From the NCBI GenBank assembly GCA_019308705.1, contig JAFDHW010000114.1, positions 1-7,372 of the forward strand: 7,372 bases of DNA, read 5' to 3'. The position numbers were made by a program, and so were the translations under genes. The first letter of the stretch is position 1. The number at the start of each line of letters is the position of its first letter. Positions 1 to 6,151 of the stretch are shown in pieces. The notes beneath the pieces are model-generated. The model was not told the origin of the DNA. It saw only the letters and a program-made list of their open reading frames with translations, and made no database searches. Source of the DNA: Deltaproteobacteria bacterium (GTDB lineage Bacteria > Desulfobacterota > Desulfobacteria > Desulfobacterales > Desulfatibacillaceae).

Positions 1-992
1 TGGTCATGGTGGGCGGCGATCCACTCGTCCACGTGGCGCTCGATGTCTTTCTGGCCGTCCTCTCCCTCGTACATCTTGACGTTCTGGGCGGCGATGTCTT
101 CAAGGGGCACGGACATGATCTCGAACAACTTGGCCGCGGCGGGATTCTTTTCCAGAAAGTCGTTGTTGGCCACCACCGCGATGTCGCTGGCCACGAAACC
201 CATCTTGATGGGGTCGGTCACCGCGCCCGCCACCCCGGAGGCGGTCATACCCTCTTCCACGCCCTTCTGGGCCTCGGAGGGGATGATCTCGGGCACGTTG
301 ATCCACACCACGTCCTTGCCGGGCTTGAACTTGTTCACCGTCCAGTTGGGCGTCCAGGTGTAGAAGAAGACCGGCTGGCCGGCCTGGGCCCGGGCCACCG
401 CGTCGGCCATGGCCGCGGAGTAGGAGGCCTTGATGGGATTGATGTGGTCCGTAAGGCCGTAGACCTTGAGGTGGTGGCCGATGACCTTTTCGCAGCCCCA
501 GCCCGGCGGGCAGGCCACCAAGTCGGCCTTGCCGTCGCCGTTGGCGTCGAAGGCCTTTTTCACCTCGGGCCTCTTGAAGTCGTCCAGGCTCTTGATGTTG
601 TACTTTTCCGCCGCGCCCTTGGAAACCAGGTAGCCCTGGATCGCGCCGGCCTTGACGATGGTGCCGGCGATCCGCGCGCCTTGGTCGAAGTTCTTGGGCA
701 ATTGGGCGTTGTGTATCGGGAACCAGCCGTTGGCCCAGAAGTCCACGTCGCCCTGCATGACGCTCTGGTAGAAGATGGGATTGGAGAACTCCTTGGGGTC
801 CTTCACGTCATACCCCAGGTTTTCCAGGGCCCGGCTGTAGAGGGCCTCCAGGAAGTAGCCCGTGGTCCAGGTGGCCCGTGCGGGCTGTACGGTAACGCCC
901 TTTCCGGGCAGGTCCACGGCAAGAGACGTCCCCGCGAAGAGCAGAAGGGCGACGAAGGTCATCAGGGTGAATGTGCGGCTCGTTTTTCTCAT
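1..992 (-). CDS. proX: ProX-like glycine betaine-binding protein (3' end beyond window)
   Basis: Periplasmic substrate-binding subunit of a ProU-type ABC importer for glycine betaine/proline betaine. The frame is open from an ATG at 990-992 to the window edge, giving 330 codons without a stop. A signal peptide is visible: basic start MRKTSR, hydrophobic core TLMTFVALLLF, and cleavage after the SLA at residues 23-25, so the mature protein begins VDLPGKGV. The three aromatic-cage tryptophans known from E. coli ProX are at W90, W165 and W213, which is mature W65, W140 and W188. The Cys pair in CPPGWGC (C161, C167) matches the E. coli disulfide. The last visible residues (HVDEWIAAHHD) align near the end of E. 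coli ProX, so only about 15-20 residues should be missing. The start has a GGAG (999-1002 on the opposite strand) six bases upstream. It is the last gene of proVWX, 53 bp after proW. The exact quaternary amine carried cannot be settled from sequence. Confidence 0.95.
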   Translation of the reverse strand, partial: MRKTSRTFTLMTFVALLLFAGTSLAVDLPGKGVTVQPARATWTTGYFLEALYSRALENLGYDVKDPKEFSNPIFYQSVMQGDVDFWANGWFPIHNAQLPKNFDQGARIAGTIVKAGAIQGYLVSKGAAEKYNIKSLDDFKRPEVKKAFDANGDGKADLVACPPGWGCEKVIGHHLKVYGLTDHINPIKASYSAAMADAVARAQAGQPVFFYTWTPNWTVNKFKPGKDVVWINVPEIIPSEAQKGVEEGMTASGVAGAVTDPIKMGFVASDIAVVANNDFLEKNPAAAKLFEIMSVPLEDIAAQNVKMYEGEDGQKDIERHVDEWIAAHHD

Positions 993-1020
993 GGTTTTCT
1001 CCGTTGTTCGGGTTGAAAGC

Positions 1021-1041
1021 AAAGGAGAGTTTCCTCCCTTT
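1021..1041 (-). other. Intercistronic hairpin between proW and proX
   Basis: Read on the minus strand, the transcript after the proW stop can fold as GGGAG-GAAA-CTCTC. This is a five-pair stem including one G-T wobble, closed by a GNRA-type GAAA loop. Beyond a bulged C, three more A-T pairs extend the stem. No T-tract follows, so it does not look like a terminator. Such hairpins between permease and binding-protein genes can stabilise or process mRNA so that the binding protein is made in excess. That role is inference; the folding is read by eye. Confidence 0.35.
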
Positions 1042-1045
1042 TCGG

Positions 1046-1897
1046 TCACTTGGCCTTGGGCGTGCCCAAGGCCTGGGTGAGGCGGTCCAAGACCATGGCG
1101 ATGAGTACGATGGACAGGCCTCCCACGCCGGCCAGGCCCACCTGCAGGCTGTTTAACCCCTCGAACACCGGAACCCCCAGGCCGCCCGCGCCGATCAAGG
1201 CGGCGATGACCACCATGGACAACGACAGCATGATGGTCTGGTTCAGGCCCGCCATGATGGTGGGCATGGCGAGAGGGATCTGCACGCGGCGCAGGCGCTG
1301 GCTCCGGGTGGCGCCAAAGGCCCTGGATGCCTCGACGAGTTCCTGGGGCACTTGGCGGATGCCCAGGTTGGTCAGGCGGATGATGGGGGGCATGGCAAAG
1401 ATGATGGTGGCGATGACCCCGGCCACCGTGCCGATGGAAAACAGCATGACCACCGGCACCAGGTACACGAAGGCCGGGGTGGTCTGCATGGCGTCCAGCA
1501 GCGGCCGCAGGCCCGCCTCGAACCGGTCGCTCTGGGAGGCCAGGATGCCCAGGGGGATGCCCACCGCCGCGCAGAAGGCCACCGCGGAAACCACCATGGC
1601 CAGGGTGACCATGGTGTGCTCCCACATGCCGAGAAGCCCCACCAGAAACAGGGTGGCCGCGGTGAAAAGCGCCATGCGCCAGCCCACCAGCTTCCAGGCG
1701 GCGAGGGTCAGAAGCCCGATCATCACCGCGGGATGCACCCCCTTGAACAGGGCCTCCATGCCCCACATGACCTTTTGCACCGGCCACTTGATGAGCTGGA
1801 ACTCGGACCGGTAGTTGGCCACCAGCCAGTCCACCGTGGTCTCGATCCAGTCCTCCATGGGAATGAGGGGGTCTTCGAAATCCCAGAAACCCGCCAT
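1046..1897 (-). CDS. proW: ProW-like betaine ABC transporter permease
   Basis: Inner-membrane permease of the betaine importer, 283 aa. After a cytosolic or amphipathic N-terminus (residues 1-55), hydrophobic segments are seen at about 57-71, 75-91, 96-120, 143-172 and 221-236, with a last one at 257-270. The cytoplasmic EAA coupling loop that contacts the ATPase is clear at 189-212 (E189-A190-S-R-A-F-G195, then I207-P-L). The conserved TTPAFVYLVPVVMLF stretch (139-153) is characteristic of ProW/OpuAB permeases. E. coli ProW is about 354 aa. This one is shorter because it lacks most of the long periplasmic N-terminal extension, as in many ProW/OpuAB homologues. The start ATG (1895-1897) has an AGGAG six bases upstream, and that AGGAG overlaps the proV TAG stop, so translation is probably coupled. 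It lies 9 bp after proV and 53 bp before proX. Confidence 0.95.
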   Translation of the reverse strand: MAGFWDFEDPLIPMEDWIETTVDWLVANYRSEFQLIKWPVQKVMWGMEALFKGVHPAVMIGLLTLAAWKLVGWRMALFTAATLFLVGLLGMWEHTMVTLAMVVSAVAFCAAVGIPLGILASQSDRFEAGLRPLLDAMQTTPAFVYLVPVVMLFSIGTVAGVIATIIFAMPPIIRLTNLGIRQVPQELVEASRAFGATRSQRLRRVQIPLAMPTIMAGLNQTIMLSLSMVVIAALIGAGGLGVPVFEGLNSLQVGLAGVGGLSIVLIAMVLDRLTQALGTPKAK

Positions 1898-1906
1898 GGC
1901 CTTCTC

Positions 1907-3151
1907 CTATCCATTCGCCTCCGGGGGGTTCTCCCCGGTGGTCTCCTCGGGCATGTCCGCCCGGTACAGGGCCTTTAAAAAGATGTTTTTGGAAATCGCG
2001 CCCAGGTACCTCCCGGCCTCGTCCACGACGGGCAGGGGCCAGGGCGCCGCGGTGAGCAGGGGGATGAGGTCCTGCAACGGCGCGGCCGCGTCCACGGGGT
2101 CCGCTCCCGGGAGAAAGGCGTCCGCGAACCGGGGCTCGCCGCCGTCCTTGATGACGCTTTTCAGGGAATCCACGGAAACGATGCCCTGGTAGACCTTCTT
2201 CTGGTCCAAGACGTAGGCGTAGGGCCGGTCTTCGCGGTTCAACCGCTCCAGCACGGCCCGGGGACCCTCTCCCTTGTGGCGGATGGCCGTCACCTGGGTC
2301 TTTCTGGCGATGTCGCCGGCGGAAAGCACGTTGGTGGGGTCCACCCCCCGGAAAAAGGCCTTCACGTACTCGTCGGCCGGGTCCTGGAGAATCTCGTCCG
2401 GGGTGCCGATCTGCACGATGCGGCCGCTCTCCATGATGGCGATGCGGTCGCCGATGCGCATGGCCTCGTCCAGGTCGTGGGAGATGAACACCACGGTGCG
2501 CTGGTGCTCGCTTTGCAGGCGCAGAAGCTCGTCCTGCATCTCGGTGCGGATCAACGGGTCCAGGGCGGAGAAAGCCTCGTCCATGAGCAGGATGGAGGGG
2601 TCCACCGCCAAGCCCCGCGCCAGGCCCACCCGCTGTTGCATGCCCCCGGAAAGCTCGCGGGGCATGCTGTCGGCGTAGGGCTTCAACCCAACCTGCTCCA
2701 GGGCGTCCAGGGCGCGGAGCTCCCGCTCCTTTTTGGGCATCCCCGCCGTTTCCAAGCCGAAAGCGGCGTTCTGAAGCACGGTCATGTGGGGCATGAGGGC
2801 AAAGGACTGGAACACCATGGACATGTCCGACCGCAACAGCTTGATGAGTTCGGCCTTGCCCATGGACACGATGTCCCTGCCGTCCACCAGGACCTGGCCG
2901 CGAGTGGGTTGGATGAGCCGGTTGAACATGCGCACCAGGGTGGATTTCCCCGACCCGGAAAGCCCCATGATCACGAAGATTTCGCCCTCCGGGATGCTGA
3001 AATTGGCGTCCTGCACCCCTATGGTCAGGCCAAGCTCGGCATGGATTTCCTCCTTGGTCTTCCCTTTTTTCAACAACGGAAAGGCCCGCGCGGGATGATG
3101 TCCGAAAATTTTATATAAATTTTTTACAACAATTTTTTCCTTGTCTGCCAT
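1907..3151 (-). CDS. proV: ProV-like betaine ABC transporter ATPase with tandem CBS domains
   Basis: Cytosolic ATPase subunit, 414 aa (E. coli ProV is 400). The ATPase domain covers about residues 30-270: Walker [10 protein letters not shown] at 63-71, Q-loop Q115, ABC signature LSGGMQQR at 167-174, Walker [12 protein letters not shown] at 188-198 with catalytic E192, and switch H225. The N-terminal NLYKIFG segment is typical of ProV/OpuAA. Residues about 283-395 form two CBS-type repeats (for example [20 protein letters not shown] and [17 protein letters not shown]). They are followed by an acidic tail (399-414). In OpuA-type transporters the CBS pair and tail tune transport to ionic strength, and a similar role is likely here. 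The frame stays open 24 codons further upstream, but ATG 3149-3151 (MADKEKI) was chosen. It has a GGGGAG ribosome site four bases upstream, and the upstream residues do not look like ProV. First gene of the operon. Confidence 0.95.
   Translation of the reverse strand: MADKEKIVVKNLYKIFGHHPARAFPLLKKGKTKEEIHAELGLTIGVQDANFSIPEGEIFVIMGLSGSGKSTLVRMFNRLIQPTRGQVLVDGRDIVSMGKAELIKLLRSDMSMVFQSFALMPHMTVLQNAAFGLETAGMPKKERELRALDALEQVGLKPYADSMPRELSGGMQQRVGLARGLAVDPSILLMDEAFSALDPLIRTEMQDELLRLQSEHQRTVVFISHDLDEAMRIGDRIAIMESGRIVQIGTPDEILQDPADEYVKAFFRGVDPTNVLSAGDIARKTQVTAIRHKGEGPRAVLERLNREDRPYAYVLDQKKVYQGIVSVDSLKSVIKDGGEPRFADAFLPGADPVDAAAPLQDLIPLLTAAPWPLPVVDEAGRYLGAISKNIFLKALYRADMPEETTGENPPEANG
3105..3140 (-). 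other. AT-rich island at the start of proV
   Basis: Codons about 5-16 of proV are almost entirely A/T in a window that is otherwise strongly GC-rich. They include TTA and TAT codons, which the neighbours use rarely. The stretch holds runs of T and A separated by TATA. A soft, unstructured 5' coding region helps initiation. In E. coli proU, an AT-rich element inside the start of proV is the downstream silencer bound by H-NS. The similar placement is suggestive only, because many genes have AT-rich starts. Confidence 0.4.
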
Positions 3152-3194
3152 GATACTCCCCTGGTTGGTGAAAGGGAAACCTGCCGCGTCAAAT

Positions 3195-3223
3195 AAAACT
3201 ATCATCCAGGTTGACCCTGTCAA
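3195..3223 (-). promoter_or_regulatory. Candidate proV promoter
   Basis: On the minus strand, TTGACA (3223-3218) is an exact sigma-70 -35 hexamer. At 16-bp spacing it is followed by TAGTTT, and at 14 bp by GATAGT. Either is only a weak -10 match. Transcription would start near 3188-3192, leaving a leader of about 40 nt before the proV ATG. The exact -35 and its position support the call; the poor -10 keeps confidence moderate and would fit an activator-dependent or regulated promoter. Confidence 0.4.
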
Positions 3224-3234
3224 CCGCGGGTTGA
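3209..3234. promoter_or_regulatory. Palindromic operator candidate overlapping proV -35
   Basis: A perfect 7-bp inverted repeat, GGTTGAC-CCT-GTCAACC (3209-3225), shares its right arm with a second 6-bp inverted repeat, TCAACC-GCG-GGTTGA (3220-3234). The same unit therefore occurs three times in alternating orientation, with direct copies exactly 20 bp apart (3209 and 3229). A looser GGTTGGA follows at 3253. The -35 hexamer of the candidate proV promoter lies inside the first palindrome, so a bound dimer would block polymerase. The binding protein is unknown. Confidence 0.5.
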
Positions 3235-3264
3235 TTTGCCGTTGTCGTTTTTGGTTGGATGGCC

Positions 3265-3286
3265 ATGTAAAATCGAGCCATTACAT
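3265..3286. promoter_or_regulatory. ATGTAA-N10-TTACAT dyad
   Basis: A perfect 6-bp inverted repeat with a 10-bp spacer lies in the middle of the divergent region. The 22-bp span is about two helical turns, as expected for a dimeric helix-turn-helix regulator. A second small dyad, CCATT-N5-AATGG (3278-3292), overlaps it. No flanking T-run suggests a terminator. The regulator is unknown; chance occurrence is possible. Confidence 0.3.
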
Positions 3287-3417
3287 CAATGGTACAAGGA
3301 CAATTCCAGGGCTTGGCCCGCGGCGGACCGGGGCTTTGGGCACATGGAAAGTTTTTTCTGGCCGTGATGCAGCGCGTAACCACCTGGTTTCCATTCCTTT
3401 TGCTCTTGGCAAAAATA

Positions 3418-3445
3418 GAACAATCGTTCGTTTTTTTTGTTGACA
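3418..3445 (+). promoter_or_regulatory. Candidate promoter/operator of the phosphatase-ACAD operon
   Basis: GAAC-AATC-GTTC (3418-3429) is a short dyad of the general shape bound by TetR-family regulators of acyl-CoA genes. It is followed by a T-run and an exact TTGACA (3440-3445), 52 bp before the phosphatase ATG. No good -10 hexamer lies 16-18 bp downstream of it, so this may not be the true -35. The operon encodes its own TetR-family protein, which makes autoregulation here plausible but unproven. Confidence 0.25.
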
Positions 3446-3497
3446 GATTTCCGCGCATGGTTCAGAAAGAAACCAACGAAGGGAAAACGGAAATTCC

Positions 3498-4205
3498 ATG
3501 AGCATCATCCACATGGTCCGCCACGGGCAGGCCAGCTTCGGCCAGGGCAACTACGACAAGCTCTCGGACCTGGGACACCGTCAGGCGGAGATCCTGGCCG
3601 AACACTTCATGACCGTGCCCCTGTCCTTCACCGCCGTGTATTCCGGCTCCATGGTCCGGCACAAGGAAACCGCCGCGCCCTTTGTGGAGCGGTGGAGAAA
3701 AAAGGGCGGGAACGGCGGCTTGGAAACGGACCCGCACTTCGACGAGTTCGACGCGCTTACCGTGTGGCAGAGCGAGATCCACAACCTGGTGGCCGAGGAT
3801 CCGGCCGCCAAGGCGGACCTGGCCGCGGTGGCCTCCGACAAGCGTGCGTTCAACCGGCTGTTCGAGAAGATCATGCTCCGGTGGGTGCGGGGGGAGACGG
3901 CGCCGGAGGTGGCGGCCAAGTGGCACGCGTTCACCGGCCGGGTGCGATCGGGCATGGAAAAGCTCATGGCCGCCCATGGCAGGAAGAGCCAGGTGGTGGT
4001 GTTCACGTCCGCCGGGCCCATTGCCGCGGCCGTGCAGATGGCCCTTTCCCTTTCCGACGAAACGACCATGGAGCTGGCCTTCCAGGTGTTGAACGCCTCG
4101 GTGACCCGGTTCCGCTACGGCAAGCGCGGGATCATCCTCTACGGGTTCAACGACGTGTCCCACCTGGAGCGCCACGGCGACGAAAAGCTCATAACCTTCC
4201 GATAG
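3498..4205 (+). CDS. Histidine phosphatase superfamily protein, atypical active site
   Basis: A 235-aa cytosolic protein of the phosphoglycerate-mutase-like histidine phosphatase superfamily. The phosphate-accepting RHG motif is at R8-H9-G10 in MVRHGQASFG. The second arginine is R54 in YSGSMVRHKETA, and a likely acid is E83 in the segment DEFDAL. The C-terminal motif, usually a VsHGg-type sequence carrying the second catalytic histidine, reads VVVFTSAGPIAAAV (166-179), with serine where histidine is expected. The start is chosen because the RHG motif normally falls within the first dozen residues. A weak AAGGGA lies 13 bases upstream and a closer ACGGAA is also present. It is the first gene of the rightward operon, 39 bp before the acyl-CoA dehydrogenase. 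Family membership is sure. Substrate is unknown; a phosphorylated acyl-CoA or cofactor ester in the same pathway is an inference from context. Confidence 0.9.
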   Translation: MSIIHMVRHGQASFGQGNYDKLSDLGHRQAEILAEHFMTVPLSFTAVYSGSMVRHKETAAPFVERWRKKGGNGGLETDPHFDEFDALTVWQSEIHNLVAEDPAAKADLAAVASDKRAFNRLFEKIMLRWVRGETAPEVAAKWHAFTGRVRSGMEKLMAAHGRKSQVVVFTSAGPIAAAVQMALSLSDETTMELAFQVLNASVTRFRYGKRGIILYGFNDVSHLERHGDEKLITFR

Positions 4206-4234
4206 GACCGGAACAAATACAGGGCGCAGCGGCT

Positions 4235-4240
4235 GGAGGA
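4235..4240 (+). promoter_or_regulatory. Strong ribosome binding site of the acyl-CoA dehydrogenase gene
   Basis: GGAGGA followed by AAAA and ATG. It is the strongest Shine-Dalgarno match in the rightward operon and fixes the start at 4245. It suggests the dehydrogenase is made at a higher level than the regulator behind it, whose site is a weak AGGA. Confidence 0.75.
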
Positions 4241-4244
4241 AAAA

Positions 4245-5450
4245 ATGGACTTTACCGTATCGGAAAAAATGCAGGCCGTGATTTCCATGATGGACGAGTT
4301 CGTGGACCGTGAGCTCATTCCCATGGAGCCCGAGGTTGCGACCAAGACTTTCGCCGAGATGGAGCCCGAGCTGGAGAAGAAGCGGGACATGGTGAAGAAG
4401 ATGGAGCTTTGGGCTCCCAACCATCCCGTGGAATACGGCGGCATGGGCCTTTCCCTCACGGAGCACGCCTTGGTGTCCGAGTGCCTGGGCAGAAGCCCGC
4501 TGGGCCACTACGTGTTCAACTGCCAGGCCCCGGACGCGGGCAACATCGAGATTCTCCACCTCCACGGCACCGAGGAGCAGAAGAAGCGCTGGCTGGTCCC
4601 CCTGGTGGAGGGCCGCATCCGCTCCTGCTTCTCCATGACCGAGGTGGAGCTTCCCGGGTCCAACCCCCTTCTTTTGGACACCACCGCGGTCAAGGACGGC
4701 GACCACTACGTGATCAACGGCCACAAGTGGTACTCCACCGCCGCGGACGGGGCGGCTTTTTCCATCGTCATGGCCGTGACCAACCCCGAGGCTCCTCCGT
4801 ACCTGCGGGCGTCCATGATCATCGTGCCCACGGACACCCCGGGGTTCAACCTGGTGCGCAACATCCCGGTCATGGGCCACGCGGGCGACGGCTACTTCTC
4901 CCACGGCGAGATCCTGTTCCAGGACTGCCGGGTGCCCGTGGAAAACCTCCTGGGGCCCGAGGGCCACGGGTTCGTCATCGCCCAGGAGCGCCTGGGGCCC
5001 GGGCGCATCCACCACTGTATGCGCTGGCTGGGCATCTGCCGCCGGGCCTTTGACCTCATGTGCCACCGGGCGGCAAACCGGCCGATGGGCAACGACAAGA
5101 CCCTGGCCCACAAGCAGATCGTCCAGGCCTGGGTCGCCGAGTGCGCGGCCCAGATACAGGCCGCCCGCGCCATGGTGCTCTACGCGGCGTGGAAGATGGA
5201 CACCCTGGGGCAGAAGGAGGCGAGGGACGAGATTTCCGGGATCAAGTTCTTCGTGGCCAACACCATGGAGATGGTGGTGGACCGCGCCCTGCAGGTCCAC
5301 GGCGGCCTGGGCATGACGGATGACACGCCGCTCGCCTTCTTCTACCGCCACGAGCGGGCGGCCCGCATCTACGACGGGGCCGACGAGGTGCACAAGGTCT
5401 CCATGGGCCGCCGCATCCTCTCCCGCTACGAAAACAGGACGGTGCGCTGA
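4245..5450 (+). CDS. Acyl-CoA dehydrogenase, ACAD10/ACAD11-like
   Basis: FAD-dependent acyl-CoA dehydrogenase-fold enzyme, 401 aa and full length. The N-terminal helical domain (about 1-125) holds FNCQAPDAGNIEIL (91-104) and a GTEEQKKRWLVPL lead-in (108-120). The central beta domain holds the flavin segment CFSMTEVELPGSN (128-140) and HKWYSTAA (160-167). The C-terminal helical domain holds QVHGGLGM (350-357) and IYDGADEVHK (375-384). The NCxAPDxGN and DGxDEVH signatures are those of the ACAD10/ACAD11 clade rather than of short- or medium-chain enzymes. D377 sits where MCAD carries its catalytic Glu376. Members of this clade act with an APH-fold kinase on 4-hydroxyacyl-CoAs, the flavoenzyme handling the phosphorylated intermediate, and such a kinase is encoded two genes downstream. 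It may instead be an ordinary dehydrogenase of unusual acyl-CoAs. The stop overlaps the next start by one base. Confidence 0.93.
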   Translation: MDFTVSEKMQAVISMMDEFVDRELIPMEPEVATKTFAEMEPELEKKRDMVKKMELWAPNHPVEYGGMGLSLTEHALVSECLGRSPLGHYVFNCQAPDAGNIEILHLHGTEEQKKRWLVPLVEGRIRSCFSMTEVELPGSNPLLLDTTAVKDGDHYVINGHKWYSTAADGAAFSIVMAVTNPEAPPYLRASMIIVPTDTPGFNLVRNIPVMGHAGDGYFSHGEILFQDCRVPVENLLGPEGHGFVIAQERLGPGRIHHCMRWLGICRRAFDLMCHRAANRPMGNDKTLAHKQIVQAWVAECAAQIQAARAMVLYAAWKMDTLGQKEARDEISGIKFFVANTMEMVVDRALQVHGGLGMTDDTPLAFFYRHERAARIYDGADEVHKVSMGRRILSRYENRTVR

Positions 5451-6151
5451 TGCTGACCCTGGCCCAGTTCAAGAACCTGGTGAACGTGTCCAAGAAGCAG
5501 ATCTGCGAGGAAATTTTCGCGGAGAACGCGGACAAGATCAAGGTGAAGAAGCCCGAGCGGGTGGTGAAGAACTTGGCCAGGATCTTCGACGCCACCCTGT
5601 CCATTTCCAACGCCAAGGGCTTCCAGGCCATGAGCCTGCGGGACCTCTCCGAGGGCTCGGGCCTTTCCATGGGCGCGTTGTATTCCTACTTCACCAGCAA
5701 GGACGAACTGGTATCCATGATCCAGGAGCAGGGTCGCCGCATCACCACCCGGGTGCTCACCGACCAGGTGACCGCGGCCGACGGCCCCGCCGACCAGCTG
5801 AAGGCCGCCATCGTGGGGCACCTGTACTTGTCGGAAGTCATGCAGCCCTGGTTCTATTTTTCCTACATGGAAGCCAAGAACCTGCCCAAGAAGCAGCGCA
5901 AGGAGGCCATCGCCTCGGAGCTGGCCGCGGAAAGTTTGTTCGTGCGCATCCTGGAGCAGGGCAGGCGCCAGGGGGTTTTCCGGGAAACCGATCCCCGGCT
6001 CACCGCTGCGGCCATCAAGGCCGTGCTCCAGGACTGGTACCTGAAGCGCTGGAAATACCGTTCCCGGAAAGTGACCGTGGAAAACTACGCCCGGTTCGTC
6101 CTGGACTGGGTGGAGCGGTTTCTGGCGCCTGATTCCGGAGAAGCAACATGA
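5450..6151 (+). CDS. TetR-family transcriptional regulator with N-terminal extension
   Basis: A 233-aa DNA-binding regulator. The TetR helix-turn-helix domain spans about residues 42-90 (RIFDATLSISNAKGFQAMSL, then DLSEGSGLSMGALYSYFTSKDEL), with the recognition helix near 73-81 and the typical YFTSKDEL end. Residues about 100-230 are the variable helical ligand-binding and dimerisation domain. About 36 residues precede the first TetR helix, a long, lysine-rich extension compared with usual members. The start is supported by the TGATG overlap with the upstream stop and an AGGA at 5436-5439, and no later ATG would keep the helix-turn-helix intact. The gene sits inside the operon it probably controls, between the dehydrogenase and the kinase, with both junctions translationally coupled. 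Related regulators sense acyl-CoAs and repress fatty-acid genes. The ligand here is inferred, not seen. Confidence 0.92.
   Translation: MLTLAQFKNLVNVSKKQICEEIFAENADKIKVKKPERVVKNLARIFDATLSISNAKGFQAMSLRDLSEGSGLSMGALYSYFTSKDELVSMIQEQGRRITTRVLTDQVTAADGPADQLKAAIVGHLYLSEVMQPWFYFSYMEAKNLPKKQRKEAIASELAAESLFVRILEQGRRQGVFRETDPRLTAAAIKAVLQDWYLKRWKYRSRKVTVENYARFVLDWVERFLAPDSGEAT

Larger units (their letters stand above)
3152..3497. promoter_or_regulatory. Divergent intergenic control region
   Basis: The 346 bp between the proV start and the phosphatase start contain no convincing gene. Short open frames here have no ribosome site, and their residues resemble no known family. The region is lower in GC than the genes. 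It must hold the promoters of both operons. By eye it contains three dyads: a double GGTTGA-type palindrome at 3209-3234, an ATGTAA-N10-TTACAT dyad at 3265-3286, and GAAC-N4-GTTC at 3418-3429. A TTGACA hexamer also lies at 3440-3445. These elements are described separately. Confidence 0.7.

Noticed and set aside
6..1016. 336-codon open frame on the plus strand
   Set aside because: Antisense of proX; the minus-strand frame has a signal peptide and the full ProX ligand cage.
3152..3223. 24-codon N-terminal extension of proV
   Set aside because: The internal ATG at 3149-3151 has a strong GGGGAG ribosome site and begins a normal ProV N-terminus. The extension would also overlap the promoter candidate.
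3406..3430. Sigma-54 promoter starting at TTGGCA
   Set aside because: The required TGC element about 10 bases after the GG is absent.
3141..3550. Short open frames (up to 100 codons) in the divergent intergenic region
   Set aside because: No ribosome sites, no recognisable residues pattern, and overlapping frames on both strands.
3462..5393. 643-codon open frame on the minus strand opposite the phosphatase and dehydrogenase genes
   Set aside because: Its translation is rich in His, Gly, Val and Arg with no family motif, the signature of the antisense of GC-rich codons. The plus strand carries well-recognised enzymes over the same span.
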